A DNA stretch of 64,000 bases from Phallus indusiatus. Lineage: Eukaryota; Basidiomycota; Agaricomycetes; Phallales; Phallaceae. Location: the NCBI GenBank assembly GCA_027605045.1, contig JAQFWX010000006.1:682001-746000 (forward strand), given 5' to 3'. The position numbers and the translations under genes were made by a program. Positions 23,349-34,236 of the stretch are shown in pieces. The first letter of the stretch is position 1; every line of letters starts with the position of its first letter. Under the pieces are notes generated by a model. That model searched no databases and was not told the origin of the DNA. It worked only from the letters and a program-made list of their open reading frames with translations.

Positions 23349-24026
23349 ATGTTCAATCTTCGACTTTCTTCTTCCATTTCCTTCAAACACCCCTCCCCTT
23401 CTTCCAATTCCCGAGAACCGTCCCCAGAAGAAGATGTTTTTCCCCCGGTCTTTCGTTATACTCATGATAGTCCTCGCACTCATGATTTGGATATCGAGAC
23501 AACTCTATTTACATATTATTCGCCCACTCCTATTCTCGAAATGGACTCAAAGACCTTACTCCCAGTTTATTCGCACAAGGTCCCTCGATCTATCGATAAG
23601 TGTAGAAGTTCAGATATCGTACACCCCTTCTTGGTTTTCGGAAAAGAAGTCTATATCGAGAAGGAACTAAGATGGTTCACAGTCACTCATGTTTATTCTA
23701 CTCCAGAATCAGCCCTACAAGATTCATATCGTGTTTGGTTAACAGCACAAGTCGGATTAGATTACATGATAATGGTCCTGGATGTTCCCAGCCGATGGAT
23801 CCTATCAGCATGTAATCACCAACCTGCTCTAGGATTTTATCGATCACCCAATCCCATTCCTAAAGAACCACTAAACCCTTCTTTTCATGATTCCTCCCCT
23901 CCTCAATCTCCTACTACTTCCGAAATGACCATACGACCTCCCCGATATCAACAAACCCTTCGCGCTCTTCGACGAGTCTGTTCTGGCCTCCTGGAACGAA
24001 CCCGATCAGAATCAGGAGAACAATAG
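23349..24026 (+). CDS. ORF1 of the LTR-like unit, copy A; unknown function
   Basis: A 225-residue frame from the ATG of MFNLRLSSSISF. I do not recognise the family. It starts Ser/Pro-rich, has a central conserved stretch (VYIEKELRWFTVTHVYS, then WLTAQVGLDYMIMVLDVPS) that looks folded with alternating hydrophobics, and ends basic (RYQQTLRALRRVCSGLLERT). No signal peptide, membrane segment or catalytic motif is evident. Copy B keeps the same frame at roughly 93% amino-acid identity by eye, with no indel. That suggests either coding constraint or simply a recent common source. An ATG at 23286 would add 21 residues that are not shared with copy B, so the inner start is chosen. Confidence 0.55.
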   Translation: MFNLRLSSSISFKHPSPSSNSREPSPEEDVFPPVFRYTHDSPRTHDLDIETTLFTYYSPTPILEMDSKTLLPVYSHKVPRSIDKCRSSDIVHPFLVFGKEVYIEKELRWFTVTHVYSTPESALQDSYRVWLTAQVGLDYMIMVLDVPSRWILSACNHQPALGFYRSPNPIPKEPLNPSFHDSSPPQSPTTSEMTIRPPRYQQTLRALRRVCSGLLERTRSESGEQ

Positions 24027-24135
24027 AGAATAAAAGGAATACTACAAGAGAAGTTTCACACCTATCCATTCACCTAAAAACATCCTTCTTGTTTCGGAGC
24101 TTAAATTCTTTTCAACTTTTGTCTTTTTCACCATT

Positions 24136-24691
24136 ATGTCCATCCAACCTATTGGCTATCGCACACTTTCCATCATTCCATTTCCCTTTTATCCCAATTT
24201 TAATTCTCCCCTCCATATAGAAGACATGAAAACTTTCAGACTATGGTTCGCGAATATCAATTGGAGAGCGACGAAGTAGAAGTGGAAGAAGATAATCCCT
24301 GGCCACGATACGCTAATCCAGCACTCGAGTTTCGGTATTTTTACGACGATCTACAATTACCCGATGAAGTCAAAGTAGACGAAAACGTTCATATACCGAT
24401 TATGCAAGCATCGTATACTCTGATCAGGGCCCTCGTATCACATCGCCCTGGGATTCTCATTTGGCGTCTTATTTTCTATCGACCTGCCTTATTCCACAAT
24501 TATGTTCTCTTTCTAGACGCTCCCTGGGATGTTTTTGTAGAACCCCTCCCCACCAGCCTACAACTCCATTGCCAGAATATGAAGAACCCGAAGAACCTGC
24601 CCCCGATGCCCCTCGACTACGTACTAATCGAAATCGCATGCGACCTATGCAAATTATACCAAGACCTAGTCAACGAAGAAGATTAGAATAG
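24136..24691 (+). pseudogene. ORF2 of the LTR-like unit, copy A, frameshifted
   Basis: Same product as the intact 185-residue frame at 32743-33300, but broken. It starts MSIQPIGYRTLSIIPFPF, loses frame near 24223 through a 1-bp deletion relative to copy B, and resumes as REYQLESDEVEVEE. It shifts again near 24540, so that the family ending (PEYEEPEE...QRRRLE) is in another frame. The function is unknown; the product is acidic at the start and Arg-rich at the end. Confidence 0.6.
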
Positions 24692-25736
24692 TATCTATCG
24701 ATCAAAACACCATACGATATAACTAAGATCTCCCCTTGGCCTATGCTGAGCTCCATGCTGATCTGGTGCGCGATCCGAGGATACTAAGCATAGCCTTAGG
24801 ATTCATGAATGTATCATATTCATGACGAAGACGATCCTATCGATGGATGACCGATCAGTAAGAAGATTAGGATGGTAACGATGCGATTCAGGATAAAGAG
24901 GCAGCGCGGGAAGAGTCGGGTGCCAGTTCTGACAAAGGCTGTGTCTTAGGCCGGTTTTGTTGGTTTTTCTTTTGTTCTTTTGTTTGGGTTTCATCATTTC
25001 TCCTATTGATTTGTGATATCACTCTTTTTGTTGTAATTGTATTACTCATTCCTCTCTCGCACCCCCATTCCATATTTCTTTTGTTCCCTTTTGTTCTTTT
25101 TGTTTCTTTCTATTTGTCATCTTGGTGAACGATGAATAATCGTCTTACCAATGCTATGTTTCTTGAAAGGTATAAATACTGCATGTAAATACTTGTAACA
25201 GCAGCAATCTACCGATACGGGTTGTCTCACAGTTTAAGTCCAGTTCAGTTTAAGTCAAGCTCAGTTCAAGTTCAAGTCAAGTTTCGTCTCTAGTCTAATT
25301 CTACGCTCACATCTTTATCTTTGGATTAACTCTGAGTGAGGTCTCGGAGTATAAACTAGCGATTTTCATTTCAATTCTATTGTCGCTTCACTAACTCGCA
25401 GAAGGATAACTGTCATCATTTGATTGTAGATCCTCCATACTAAGTCGCAACCCAAGTCTTTTGCCGACGCCTGTTCATTATATCACTTACACATTTGCAT
25501 ACGATCTCTCCTAGTCGTTGCAGTTGTTGTTGGTGTTTTGTCTGTGTTGGTTTCGATATCAGCGCATACATCCCCACATCCTCATTCCCCATCTACCCGT
25601 TCTCTCATTACCCGAAATCAGCACCAGGACCCGCTCCACGGTAGACTAACGACCTCTATAATCAAATATCTAGTAGTTATTCCGATCACATATAGCCGGC
25701 ATACACAAAGCTATATTCATCGGATCGTTACACCGC

Positions 25737-27320
25737 TACACAGCTACCACAGACTCAAGACACAGATACCTCTTTTCATAATGCTTTGTTCGATTCACGA
25801 CCTTCCGAACGACAAAGACGAACGACTTGACGTCGTTCTTGTCTCCCGCTCGCAAGCACAACCATCAATCTGTCAATGACTACCACAACTAGCACGTCGA
25901 CTGCGAGCCATTCACACTCGGGATACATTTCTCGTCCGTCCACTGCGGATGTTGTTGGATCAAGTGGGATGCCTCCTCATGTCTCGTCATCGCAAACATA
26001 GAATCAGCTGCGTGCGCAGGCGAGTCATGAACATGGACATGGACATGATCAACAGCAGTAGCATCAAAGTCAGGCCATGCGGACTACTACTACAAATGGA
26101 TCTTCGCTGCATCATCAGTTAAGTCATCGGAGTAGCTCATGGTTAGACCAGCAGCAACAGCAACAGCAACAGCAACAACAACAACAACAACAGGCGACGC
26201 ATTCTTTGCATCCTTCTCATTCTCATTCTCACTCTTGGCATTCCCATTCGACGGCACAACATCATCCAAGTCAGACTATGTCGTCTCAAACTCTCCATTC
26301 AGCCACCCATTCTACCTTTCGTACTTGCACCAGCAGACACAGCAACCATCTCAGACGCAGACGCCGACACATTTGCAGAACCATGGAACTGACAGCTCTC
26401 TTCTGCGTCGTCATCCATCTTAATCTCAACAGCATTAACAACCGCAATCATCGCACATTCAGCCTTCTCATACACAAATGCATCCCCCGTCACTTCGAAC
26501 TCTTCCTAGTCCTCGCGATGTTCTAACAGCAACCTCAGCTACATCGACCACGCACAGTCATCACACCACTCATCATTCGCAATTGCCACCTCCTGCTACC
26601 ACGACTACCGCTTTACATACACCCTCTCGCATTATCCACCGATGGCATTCCCTAATTCTACTGCGAATTCACCTCAGGCTGGGAATAGGCTTTTGTTGCA
26701 GCAGGAGTTGATGCCTCTTTCTAATAGGACAGCTACTGGCGGCAGTGAAGGTAGTGGAAACGCGACACCTGCGAATAGACCGTTACCTTCTCCATCTCAG
26801 ACGCATTATTATAATTTGGGACACAACTGATCTTTTCAGATGGGACAGACTCCGTTTCATCAACTTATCCATTCTCATACTCAACAGCAGCAGCAGCAAC
26901 ATCATCAGTCTGTTCCGTCTGTTGCTGCTGCTGTCTCTTCCGCGCAAAGTGTTGGAGGACAAACAGTCTTCTGGTCTAGGACCGGGCTCTGACCAGCAGA
27001 GTGGCCATACACTGCAGATGCACTTGCTTACTCTTACACTGCACACTGACTTTACCTCAATTCCCGCAGGTGCTTGAATAGTAGTTCACCGAGCCTAGCC
27101 ACTAGTCCTTCTGCCAGTGGTGCGATGAGTTCATCAATTCCATCACATCACAATCATCATCACCAGTCTTCGTCAACGTTACTTCCGCCTCCTCATCAAC
27201 ACACAGTTTCTCATTCTTCTGTACCGGCACCGCCTCTTCACCATCTGTTAAGTTGTCGGAGTAATCCATGGTTAGACTAGTAGCAACAGCAACAACAAGA
27301 GGCGACGCATTCTTTCAACT
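25737..27320 (+). pseudogene. Degenerate low-complexity coding DNA in the hAT, right block
   Basis: Continuation of the hAT body after copy A. One frame, interrupted by several stops, is rich in Ser, His and Gln: SMTTTTSTSTASHSHSG near 25880, then a polyglutamine run at about 26145-26195 and SHSHSHSWHSHS. This resembles the disordered part of a fungal regulator. A ~75-bp segment around 26117-26205 (gttaagtcatcggagtag, then the CAG/CAA run, then ggcgacgcattcttt) recurs at 27246-27316 with a shorter glutamine tract, so it was duplicated within the element. No domain identifies the source gene. Confidence 0.4.
26148..26192. repeat. CAG/CAA glutamine-coding microsatellite
   Basis: About 15 consecutive CAG or CAA codons. 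A shortened relative is at 27280-27296. Length variation of this tract would be expected. Confidence 0.85.
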
Positions 27321-27766
27321 TCTTTGGCATAATTTAATTTGTATACACCGTTTAGAGAAAAGAATAAAGTCTATTTTTTTTGTTAGGATTTTAGATCTAA
27401 AATCTCAACTCTGGGTTCTAAGCCAATCTTTTGGTACCCGCTTATATAGAACAGGGGGAATTGAATTGACGGAAGTGAGCGCGTTTCGGAGTTTCCGCAG
27501 GTGCACATAGTTACAACACGCACGCGTGCAGCAAGCAAGACGTAAACCATGTTTAACCCATTTTTGAATGGCAGGTTTTTTCTCTCTCTTTTCAGGGATA
27601 ATCTGACATTGTGTTTCAACCCTTGCCGCTATTCAATTTGGCTATGGATTTTCTAGATGCTTTCGAACACTGGCTCACACGGAGCGCCAGAGCGCGTTAT
27701 CCATCGGACATCCCAGACATCCTGAAAAGCATAAAATGGTTGAGAAAATATTGTTCGTTCATTCTC

Positions 27767-29557
27767 ATGTCTACCCGTAAGAAAAAAACTAAAAATCCAC
27801 TTGACGCTCCTCCACTCCTCAATTCTGATCCTTCGCCACTCACTGTTCCGTCTGTTATGCATAATGTCAATCGTATGCAAACGCGGGGTGCTACCGGTAA
27901 TGCACGATATCAAGATGCCATTCGCTATATCACCGGAGACGACGATCATGACTTGACGGTGACAGATGTCGTCATCGCGCACCAACCCAAGGTCAAGCCC
28001 CAGAAAGAAGGTCTGAAGCCACCAACCAAGCGGGCCGAGGCTCAACGGCGCAGGCAACGAGAACAAAACAGACAACAGCGTCTTGCACGCAATGAAGAGG
28101 AGGATTTTTCAAATGACATATCCCGCATGTTTGACTCCACCGACGACAAAATCTGCTCTCAACCTTCTCTCAATCCTCCAGTCTCCACAACAACTACCAC
28201 ATCACATGGGCCGCAACAATTTGATCCACCTGCTGAACCAGAGCTTCCTACAATTCCGTCACGTCCCGTTGCTGTGGTCCCAAGGAGCAGGAATCCTACC
28301 GCTGAAGACATTTGGTTTTTCTTTTCTAAGGCAAAAGTCGGTTTCAGTATCTGTAAGCTGTGCAGGTATGCCTTGAAACTTATATTTTTGTTGTCTTCTC
28401 ATTTGTTTAACAGACATTTGCACAAACAAAATCACCAAAAAGATCGCAAAAAACCGGGGGTTTATGCCAACACAACGAGTACCGGCATTCTTCGGGAACA
28501 TCTCATCAAAGTGCATCCGGAAGAATACTTGGATGCATGTCAGAAGAATAATTGGGAGCCAAAAGGCACAGCTGCAAAAGCTCTTACAGGCCAGACCAAG
28601 GCTGCACTGCGTCGGACTCCATTTACTAAGAGTAAATTCAGGCAATTGTTAGTTGAATGGATGGTCGGATTTGATGAGGTATGTTGATTATTTCACAATC
28701 ATCTTACAATACTGATCTTTCATAGTCTATCAACCTTGTTGAATACCCACCATTCCGCAACTTCATTTTATTTCTCCGAGACACTCTGGAAGACAAGGAC
28801 ATACCGCACCGAACTACTATTAGACGCTTGATATCAACCATTCATGCACAATACTTTGATAAACTCAAATCACAATTACAGGTATTTATTAATTTGTTAT
28901 TTATTATTTCTGGATATATATCTAATGGAATTAGGGATCAAAGGGAATGATTTCTTTGACCGTTGATGGTTGGGATGATAAAGAAATGCGGGCCTACCTT
29001 GGTGTTACGGCCCATTATATGAAACGGACAAATGAAAATTTGTCTCATGGCAAACTTGAATTGAAATCAGCGTTGATTGCCTTTCTCCCTACTCCCGGTC
29101 GTCATACCGGTCAAGTGCTCGCTCAAGCGCTACTCAAAATAACAGATAGAGCCGGAATCACAGGAAGAGTAAGTCAATTTAAATCTATTTGTTCTGATAT
29201 TCACCTATCATCCTAGGTTCGTAGTATTAGCACGGATGGAGCAGCCAATATGATGGCAATGGTACAAGACTATGAGCATCTGCTGAAATCTCGTGATATA
29301 GAATTTGATGGTCTTCATTCGCAAGTTATGTAAGGTTTCCTCTTATGACTTTTTTGGGTGATATATATAACTCATTGTGTAGATGCTTTCCGCATACTCT
29401 TCACCTGGCCGTGAATGCAATAATCAATGCACTAACTGCCTCTAAAGCACGACAAAACCCCACAGCAAGATTTTACTCAGAATTTGAAGAACCCGATTAT
29501 CTTCTCACACAGGATCTTGAAGATGCCCTAAAAAGAGATCCGATAGCAATCGCACGT
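27767..29557 (+). pseudogene. hAT transposase, 5' part, interrupted by a gypsy insertion
   Basis: N-terminal part of the transposase that cuts and rejoins the hAT ends. Exons: 27767-28365, 28414-28678, 28726-28881, 28935-29168, 29217-29329 and 29383 up to the gypsy insertion at 29557. A split BED-type zinc finger is seen (CKLC, a 48-nt intron, then HLIKVH). The catalytic core follows: first acidic residue in SLTVDGWDD, second in STDGAANMMAM, and the family CFPHTLHLAVN. Joined to the 3' part with one CACGT copy removed, the whole is 915 residues in frame. ATG 27767 (MSTRKKK) is chosen; an in-frame ATG at 27644 would add 41 residues. The first intron is a multiple of three without a stop, so its retention would not break the frame. 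Confidence 0.85.
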
Positions 29558-29953
29558 TGTTAGGGCTACTCAGCTCAAGCTAGAGGGAGGGGATCCTAAG
29601 AGAATATATTGGAAGGGAAACTAACTACTCACCTAGAGGGAGGGGATCCTAAGAGAACAAGCTTAGGGACCCTCACTCTAGGTACAGCGACTATATACAT
29701 AAAACGACGACGCGGCGTGCGGCCCTGACACAGCTAAGTGCCAGACGCCCAAGCCGAACCTAAGCGACGTGATGTCATGGGCATCACGCCGGGTACGAGC
29801 GCGCGACGCGCGCGAGTAGAGAAAGTGAAATAGAGACAGAACAAGGAAACGGAGAGTGAAAGTAAAATACGGAAATGATAAATAAAATAGAAAAGAAATG
29901 ATGCCGATGATAATAAATAAGAAAATGAGAGACGGCAGTAGCGTACCCTGACA
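29558..29953 (-). repeat. 3' LTR of the gypsy element
   Basis: 396 bp, identical to 37869-38264 except for one transition that I could find (in gtcatgggc versus gtcacgggc, near 29776). It contains two copies of a ~23-bp block gagggaggggatcctaagag about 50 bp apart. Short frames inside it are not genes. Confidence 0.95.
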
Positions 29954-29964
29954 CCATCCCCCCT

Positions 29965-31752
29965 TCAACGAGGCGGCGTCCCGACGCCTGTAGCTTCGAC
30001 TAATGACGCCTGTAGCTTAGAAAAATCAAACCGAGGACGACGATGGAAAAGAAGGCCATTTATCGAGCGTGGCGCACTCGGATGTTCGCGGTGGAAATCC
30101 TTAATGAGATCCGGGGCTGCAATATTCGACTCGGGTTCCCACTGGTCATGCTCGGGACCATAGCCTTCCCAACGCACCTTGTACTCGAGTCGTCTCCGGA
30201 AGACACGACTATCTAAAATCCGTTCCACGACATAGTGTTCCCCATCGTCTCTGACCTCAGGAGGTGGTGGAGCCTTAACGCGACGGCCCGGGATTGTGTC
30301 TTCAACCTTTGGACGTAACTTCCCGACGTGGAACACTGGGTGAAGCCTTGACATCGACAGTGGTAAACGCAGCTTGTATGCGTGTGACCCGACCTTGCTG
30401 ACTATCGGAAAAGGCCCTAAGTACCGATGCGATAACTTGGCGGAGGGCCTGGTGGTACGGATGTCGCTCGAATCAAGGTATACCTTGTCGCCAACCCTGT
30501 ATTCAGGTGCCGGGATGTGTTTCCGATCGTAGTACTTGGCCATCTCGTCCTTCGACCTGGCTATAGCGGCCTTGGCTTCCTCTATTGTCGACTCCATGCG
30601 CGTCTTGAACTCGTTGACAGATTCGATCTTCGAGTCGGCAACCAGCGGTTCGAATCCCATACGAGGATGTCGTCCAGTGTCGAGTTCAAATGGTGTCGAA
30701 CGCGTGGCTGAGTGTACATGGTTGTTGTATGCGAACTCAGCCATGGGCAGCAGCTGGTCCCAGTCGTCCTGTCGTTCTGAGGTGAAAAGTCGAAGATACT
30801 GCTCGACTTCTGCATTGACGCGCTCTGTTTGACCATCGGTTTGAGGATGATATGCCGTAGAGGGTGCAAGCCGTATGCCAAGGAGCCTAGAAAGCTCCTG
30901 TGTGAAGCGGGACGCGAACTGGGGGCCCCTGTCAGAGATCACCTTCATGGGGAGACCATGGAGCTTCCAGACGTGTTGAAGGTACAGACGGGCCAGACCT
31001 GTCGCATCAAGTGTCGTAAATGTCGGCACGAAATGAACCCGTTTGGTGAGAGAGTCGACGACAGAGAGGATCGCGTCAAAACCGTTAGATTCTGGCAGTT
31101 CCACGATGAAGTCGACTGAGATGTGTTCCCAAGGTCGACTTGGCACTTCTGTGGGTCGGAGGAGGCCATAGGGAGCATGGCGAGACGGTTTCGTACGTAG
31201 ACACATGTCGCAGGCCTCTACATAGCGTTGTACATACCTAGAGACACCTGGCCACCAAAAGGTGCGTGAAACGAGCTCGAGGGTCTTGAAACGACCCGGG
31301 TGACCGCCGAGTTTGGTGTCGTGGTGTCTGGAAAGGATTTTCCGACGCAATTCGTCCACATTTGGCACGTAAACCTTGCCGCGATAGTAGAGGAGGTCCT
31401 GGTCTTCAAACCATTCCGACGAGTGAGCTGAACGACCACCCAGTGCGCGAAGTGTTGCAACGGCTTTGGAAACGCTATCCTCGACCTTGCCTTCCCGATT
31501 GGCCTTGCGAATCTGGCGTAGAAGATCCTCCTCCTCTCCCTTAAGACGGAACGTTTGCAGAGCGTTGATTGCAAACATTTCGGGTCGGATTAAGGTGACT
31601 CCACGATTGTCGTCCTTTCCCGAGCCATGATCTGGCCGACGAGATAGACCGTCAGGTTTGCCCATCGACTTACCCGGTATATGCTGCAGGGTAAAGTCAA
31701 ATCGTGAGAGATACACCGACCATCTAGCTTGACGACGATTGAGGTTACGCGC
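29965..31752 (-). pseudogene. gypsy pol, 3' part: integrase and chromodomain
   Basis: Downstream part of Pol, separated from the reverse transcriptase part by the LTR-like unit. After the RNase H end (RWSVYLSRFDFTLQHIPGKS) comes an integrase with an HHCC zinc site (HDTKLGGHPGRF and CDMCLRTK) and a DDE core (VDFIVELP; ISDRGPQFAS; TDGQTERVNAEVE). A GPF-type module (LGPFPIVSKVGSHAYKLRLP) follows, then a chromodomain (YVVERILDSRVFRRRLEYKV, WEGYGPEHDQWEPESNI), which in this family guides insertion to chromatin marks. The frame is open throughout. Joining to the 5' part with one GCGC removed restores FMSARNLNRRQARW. It has no start of its own. Confidence 0.92.
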
Positions 31753-32742
31753 TGTAACGATCCGATGCGAATAGCTAAATGTGTCGGCTATAGATGATCG
31801 GACTACAATGAGATATTTGGTTCGAGGTCAGTAAGTCTACCGTGGAGCGTGTCCTGGTGCTGAATTCAACGTGAGCGAGGGAGTGGGTGTGTGTGGATGC
31901 TGAGAAGGAGGGGATGTATGCGCTGATATGAAACCAACACAGACAAAACACAAACAACAAATACAACGACTAAGAGATGTCGTATGCAGATGTGCAAGTG
32001 AGGGAATGAACAGAGAGTCGGCAATGAGCTTGAAATGCGACTAAAGAGAGGACCTGCAATCAATGATGACTGAATTCCTGTGCGAGTTAGTGAAAGCGAT
32101 AAACTGAAATAAAATCGCTAGTTTATACTCCAAGACCTCACTCAGAGTTAATCCAAAGATACAGATATGAGCGTAGAAATAGACTAGAGGCGAAACTTGA
32201 CTTGAGCTGAACTTGACTTAAACTGAAATTGACTGAGACTTAAACTGTGAGACAACTCGTCCGGTAGAATTGCTGCTGTTACAAGTATTTACATGCAGTA
32301 TATATACCTTTCAGAGTTCATAGCATTGGTGAGACGATCACTCATCGTTCACCGGAATAACAAACAAAAGAAATAATAAGACCAAAAAGAGAAATGAGAG
32401 GATAGGAGAATCGCGAGAGAAAGAAGGGAGATACAATTACAACAAAAGAAGAGATTTCATATCGACAGGTGAAACGATGACGGGAAAATCAAGAACAAAG
32501 AACAAAAGAAACACAAAAGAGGGATCGACAGGAAAAGAAGGAACTGACTCATAACACAGCCTTGCCATAATCAACACCTGGCACTTCCCACGCTGCCTCT
32601 TTCTTGAACCATACCACCATCCTCTTATTCTTCCTACTGATCAGGTATCTGTCGATGAATCCATCGAGTTCTTAAGGCACCTTTGGCTTCTGTCAAAAAG
32701 AAGAGATCGCGATCTTGATCGATGAGTACTATTCTTCCTTTC

Positions 32743-33300
32743 TTATTCTAATCTCCTGCGCTGTCTAGGTATTGGATTGACTATCATAGGACGCATACGA
32801 TTTCGATTTCGACGAAGTTGCGGAGCATTAGGTATAAGCTCTTCAGGTTCTTCATATTCGGGTAAGGGAGCAGTGGGTTGGTGTGGAGGGGGTTCAGTGA
32901 AGACATCGAAAGGGGCATCTAGGAAAAGGACATAATTGTGAAACAGGGCAGCGCGATAGAAGATAAGACGCCAGATTAAAATTCCAGGACGATGGGATGC
33001 AAGGGCCCCAATTAGAGTATACGAAGCTTGCATGATAGGGATATGAATGCATTCGTCTACTTTGATTTCATCGGGCAGCTTCAGATCATCGTAAAAATAC
33101 TGGAAGTCGAGCACGGGATTGTAGTGTCGAGGCCATGGATCACCTTCTTCTACTTCTACTTCATCGCTTTCCAATTGATATTCGCGAACCACAGTTTGAA
33201 ATTCTCCATGTAGTCTATATGGAGGAGGTGAATTAAAGTCAGGATAATAAGGAATAGGGATGATGGGGAGTGTGCGATAACCAATAGGTTGGATGGACAT
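32743..33300 (-). CDS. ORF2 of the LTR-like unit, copy B; unknown function
   Basis: A 185-residue open frame starting MSIQPIGYRTLPIIPIPYYP. I do not recognise it. It has an acidic block (ESDEVEVEEGDPWP), a hydrophobic central region (RPGILIWRLIFYRAALFHNY, VLFLDAPFDVF), then Pro/Glu-rich and Arg-rich ends (QLRRNRNRMRP, QRRRLE). The central hydrophobic run is not long enough to call a membrane segment with confidence. It lies about 140 bp downstream of ORF1 on the same strand. In copy A the same frame has two frameshifts, so this copy is the reference version. Confidence 0.5.
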   Translation of the reverse strand: MSIQPIGYRTLPIIPIPYYPDFNSPPPYRLHGEFQTVVREYQLESDEVEVEEGDPWPRHYNPVLDFQYFYDDLKLPDEIKVDECIHIPIMQASYTLIGALASHRPGILIWRLIFYRAALFHNYVLFLDAPFDVFTEPPPHQPTAPLPEYEEPEELIPNAPQLRRNRNRMRPMIVNPIPRQRRRLE

Positions 33301-33440
33301 AATGGATAATGGGAGGTTAAGAGTTGAAAATAGAATTAAAGCTCCGAAACAGAAAGAATGTTTTTGATAAAATGAAAGGCGCGAAACTTCTCCAGAATCG
33401 TTATTCTTTTATTCTTTATTGTTCTCCAAATGTTTCTTGA

Positions 33441-34097
33441 TCAGGTTCGTTCTAGGAGGCCAGAACAAACACGTCGAAGTGTGCGAAGGGTTTGCTGATA
33501 TCGGGGAGGTCGTATGGTCATTTCGGAGGAAGTAGGGGATTGAGGGGGTGAAGAATCATGAAATAGAGGGTTTAGAGGTTCTTTCGGGATAGGATTGGGT
33601 GATCGATAAAATCCTAAGGCAGGTTGATGATTACATGCTATTAGGATCCATCGGCTGGGAACATCCAGGACCATAATCATGTAATCCAATCCAACTTGTG
33701 CCGTTAGCCAAACACGATATGAATCTTGTAGAGCTGATTCTGGAGTTGAATAAACATGAGTGACTGTGAACCATCTTAATTCTTTTTCGATGTAAACTTC
33801 CTTTCCGAAAGCCAAAAAGGGGTGTACGATATCTGAACTTCTACACTTAGCGATAGTTCGAGGAACCTTGTGCGAGTAGACTGGGAGTAATGTCTTTGGG
33901 TCGATCTCGAGAATAGGAGTGGGTGAATAATATGTGAATAAAGTCGTCTCGATATCCAGATCGTGAGTGCGAGGGCTATCGTGAGAATAACGAAAGATTG
34001 GGGGTGAAACATCTTCTTCTGGGGAAGGTTCTCGAGAAATAGGAGTAGGAGAAGGGTGTTTGAAAGAAATGGAGGAAGAGAGTCGAAGATTGAACAT
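33441..34097 (-). CDS. ORF1 of the LTR-like unit, copy B; unknown function
   Basis: A 218-residue frame beginning MFNLRLSSSISFKHPSP, homologous to 23349-24026. It is seven residues shorter because a CGA codon of copy A reads TGA here. The central block RWFTVTHVYSTPESALQDSY is identical in both copies. Differences cluster in the Ser/Pro-rich start. The function is unknown and no motif was recognised. It is on the same strand as ORF2 and upstream of the unit's own TATA box, so transcription would need a promoter near the unit's 5' end or read-through from outside. Confidence 0.55.
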   Translation of the reverse strand: MFNLRLSSSISFKHPSPTPISREPSPEEDVSPPIFRYSHDSPRTHDLDIETTLFTYYSPTPILEIDPKTLLPVYSHKVPRTIAKCRSSDIVHPFLAFGKEVYIEKELRWFTVTHVYSTPESALQDSYRVWLTAQVGLDYMIMVLDVPSRWILIACNHQPALGFYRSPNPIPKEPLNPLFHDSSPPQSPTSSEMTIRPPRYQQTLRTLRRVCSGLLERT

Positions 34098-34236
34098 TTT
34101 ATTGTTTTGTTGATTTGGGTAAACTGGGGGTGTCAAATGAGCTGGAAGTGAGTAGTTCAGGAAGATAGGATTTTGAATGTCCGCTTTTAGCTGAGCAACC
34201 TAAATTACCAAAAAGGGAAGATTTTGGTGCGCGACA

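Larger units (their letters stand above)
23210..25732 (+). mobile_element. LTR-like TG...CA unit with two reading frames, copy A
   Basis: A 2,523-bp unit beginning TGTCGCGCACC and ending ATCGTTACA, flanked by the 4-bp direct repeat CCGC (23206-23209 and 25733-25736). TG...CA ends and a short duplication are what an LTR-retrotransposon integrase leaves. There is no direct repeat between its two ends, so it behaves like one solo LTR rather than a full element. A TATA box (tataaat, 25171) about 560 bp from the 3' end, followed by repeated cagtttaag/caagttcaag motifs, fits a promoter and transcript start. Upstream of it are two reading frames on the same strand. A second copy is at 31753-34236. 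The internal region of the parent retrotransposon is not in the window. Confidence 0.75.
31753..34236 (-). mobile_element. LTR-like TG...CA unit with two reading frames, copy B
   Basis: A 2,484-bp copy of the unit at 23210-25732 on the opposite strand. It is inserted in the RNase H region of the gypsy pol and flanked by the 4-bp direct repeat GCGC (31749-31752 and 34237-34240). In element sense it begins TGTCGCGCACC and ends GATCGTTACA. A TATA-like tatatata lies near 32298-32306, about 550 bp from the 3' end as in copy A. Both reading frames are open here. The two copies have different duplications, so they are independent insertions and not one inversion event. Confidence 0.78.

Noticed and set aside
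26077..26526. Polyglutamine/histidine-rich 149-residue frame as a living gene
   Set aside because: It lies in a longer degenerate frame with stops on both sides, inside the hAT, with a duplicated partial copy at 27246-27316 and no conserved domain.
29678..29968. 96-residue frame in the LTR (and its twin at 37989-38267)
   Set aside because: It is inside the LTR, identical in both LTRs, antisense or parallel to the promoter region, and lacks recognisable protein features.
23210..34236. Copies A and B as the two terminal repeats of one composite element
   Set aside because: They are in opposite orientation and carry different 4-bp duplications, and each interrupts a different host sequence (hAT body, gypsy pol), so they are independent insertions.
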